DNA from: Microbulbifer variabilis ATCC 700307
Lineage (GTDB): Bacteria; Pseudomonadota; Gammaproteobacteria; Pseudomonadales; Cellvibrionaceae
DNA length: 64,000 nucleotides
Direction: 5' to 3'
Assembly: GCF_000380565.1 (NCBI RefSeq)
Contig: NZ_AQYJ01000022.1
Coordinates: 124,001-188,000 of the forward strand
Positions within the stretch are counted from its first letter, which is position 1. Every line of letters begins with the position of its first letter. Under the pieces are notes generated by a model. The model was not told the DNA's origin. It made no database searches and saw only the letters and a program-made list of their open reading frames with translations. Positions 63,193 to 64,000 of this stretch are shown in pieces. The position numbers were made by a program, and so were the translations under genes.

Positions 63193-63483
63193 TTATCCAC
63201 CTTCAGGATTGCCTAAAACCCCTTTACGATTTTGGTTATTTACCATGTTGGATGACTCGCGAGACATCCTTTTCCATTCTTCCGCTGTCATGCATGTTTT
63301 TTGCTTAAACCTGGAGCCGGTAATTGCTCTTGATTTACAAATCAGTTGATTGCTGGTGTTACTCTCGACTTCATTTGTATTTTGGCTGGATGGCGCAATG
63401 TTTTGGCCTTGTTGTTGCTCACTTGCGCAGCCTATAAGTAGCCCCAATCCGAAAAAAACAGAGATGAGTGATTTTTTTCTCAT
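63193..63483 (-). CDS. Small lipoprotein with C-x14-C TGSR motif
   Basis: 96 residues. The lipoprotein signal (SLISVFFGLGLLIGC, lipidated C19) is followed by a Gln/Asn/Ser-rich linker and a conserved C-terminal module: C49-KSRAITGSRFKQKT-C64, then MTAEEWKRMSRES. From memory, similar Cys-TGSR-Cys-EW proteins occur widely in proteobacteria as small uncharacterised secreted or lipoproteins; no function is known to me. It precedes the TPR-sulfotransferase on the same strand, separated by a terminator hairpin. Confidence 0.75.
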   Translation of the reverse strand: MRKKSLISVFFGLGLLIGCASEQQQGQNIAPSSQNTNEVESNTSNQLICKSRAITGSRFKQKTCMTAEEWKRMSRESSNMVNNQNRKGVLGNPEGG

Positions 63484-64000
63484 TAGATATTTCCAATTAT
63501 CTTAAACAAGTCCATGCTAATGCTTAAATAAAGGCGGATCTATTATAAGGCCACCAATCGTTGAGGTCACCCTAAGGCGGAGAAAGGAACGATTCAGGGG
63601 CAGGCTAATTAAGAACTATATTGCTCATGTTAATAAAGATGGTAAAACCGGCTGGTTCTAATAACTGATTCTTTCTTAATGGTCTTGAAGTAAAAACTTT
63701 CGATATTTATTGCGTAAAGTGAAGTTCCTCTTAATTTTCGATCATTCTCATGGTGAGCGGCACTCTTTTTTAATTTTGGCTTTTATCTTTTTGGTTGATG
63801 TGTGTTTCCACTAGTGGTTTTTGGGGGTAGAGGTCGGAATGTGATAATAAGCAGGGGTTTTTAGGTTGGTCTGGTGCGTTCTGAGCCTAGGGGGCAGCGT
63901 GAGCTGACTGTAATGAGGTTTGTCAGTCATGTGTGGTAAGTGATATAGGTTCATAATGATACAGATCGCTGCCTCCTTGAGAATAATCTCATCAAGAGGA
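63484..64000. other. AT-rich right end of the window
   Basis: 517 bp. It presumably holds the promoter of the TGSR lipoprotein on the minus strand at its left end. No other gene, RNA or repeat was recognised, and any gene starting beyond 64000 is out of view. Confidence 0.4.

Noticed and set aside
1..64000. CRISPR arrays, rRNA genes, insertion sequences, prophage genes
   Set aside because: Looked for repeated spacers, transposase-like proteins, phage structural proteins and rRNA motifs; none seen.

Overview
The window looks like chromosome from a marine gammaproteobacterium of the Cellvibrionales type, plausibly Microbulbifer-like. This is inferred from gene order and family content; no 16S gene is present. 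The order pal-cpoB-queE-queC-tRNA-Lys, the nadA/bepA/tusA-like/perM-like cluster and dapA-bamC-MBL are arrangements also known from Pseudomonas relatives. Two large TonB-dependent receptors, a class GN sortase with its VIT/VWA target, and FabV fit a marine particle-associated bacterium.

Layout. 1-3.0 kb: end of the Tol-Pal locus (pal, cpoB), queuosine precursor genes queE and queC, and two identical tRNA-Lys genes. 3.0-4.1 kb: AT-rich gene-poor stretch with a tiny curlin-repeat ORF. 4.1-10.8 kb: LhgO-like oxidoreductase, nadA, bepA, TusA-like protein, AI-2E/PerM-family transporter, purC. 11-14 kb: VIT/VWA sortase target and class GN sortase. 14.4-18.7 kb: aceE-aceF, preceded by a GntR/FadR-type palindrome. 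18.9-20.8 kb: accessory patch with three small exported (lipo)proteins and a PLOD-like glycosyltransferase. 21-27.1 kb: RND efflux pair, divergent AraC regulator, HiPIP. 27.5-35.6 kb: histidine kinase, sigma-54 response regulator, DUF4440-like protein, two FtsX-type permeases, ABC ATPase and periplasmic adaptor, all on the minus strand, with a good sigma-54 promoter at the head. 35.9-38.4 kb: SulP transporter and tandem universal stress protein. 38.4-46.8 kb: PLP enzyme with divergent Lrp/AsnC regulator, YjdF-like membrane protein, MiaE, thioesterase, fabV, aldo/keto reductase, DUF2789, LpxL-type acyltransferase. 46.9-49.8 kb: dapA-bamC-MBL hydrolase. 49.9-51.8 kb: tandem TauE/SafE paralogues. 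51.9-63.5 kb: POT peptide transporter, transglutaminase-like/TPR lipoprotein, two TonB-dependent receptors, TPR-sulfotransferase and a small TGSR lipoprotein.

The clearest regulatory logic is in the non-coding DNA. (1) A TGGCAC-N5-TTGCG sigma-54 site lies upstream of the adaptor/ABC genes, with GTGTCCGCT tandem repeats upstream, and the same gene run encodes an NtrC-type activator. (2) Two near-identical 15-mers lie between the RND operon and its divergent AraC gene. (3) Two CGAAACAWTGT repeats, 41 bp apart, lie between the PLP enzyme and its AsnC-type regulator. (4) A 17-bp palindrome matching TNGT-N3-ACNA lies upstream of aceE.

The best candidates for poorly described biology are the receptor/sulfotransferase/TGSR-lipoprotein locus at the right end, the sortase pair with an unusually long target tail, the PLOD-like glycosyltransferase beside Cys-rich lipoproteins, and the curlin-repeat mini-protein. 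All functions are read from motifs and family memory; no database search was possible.
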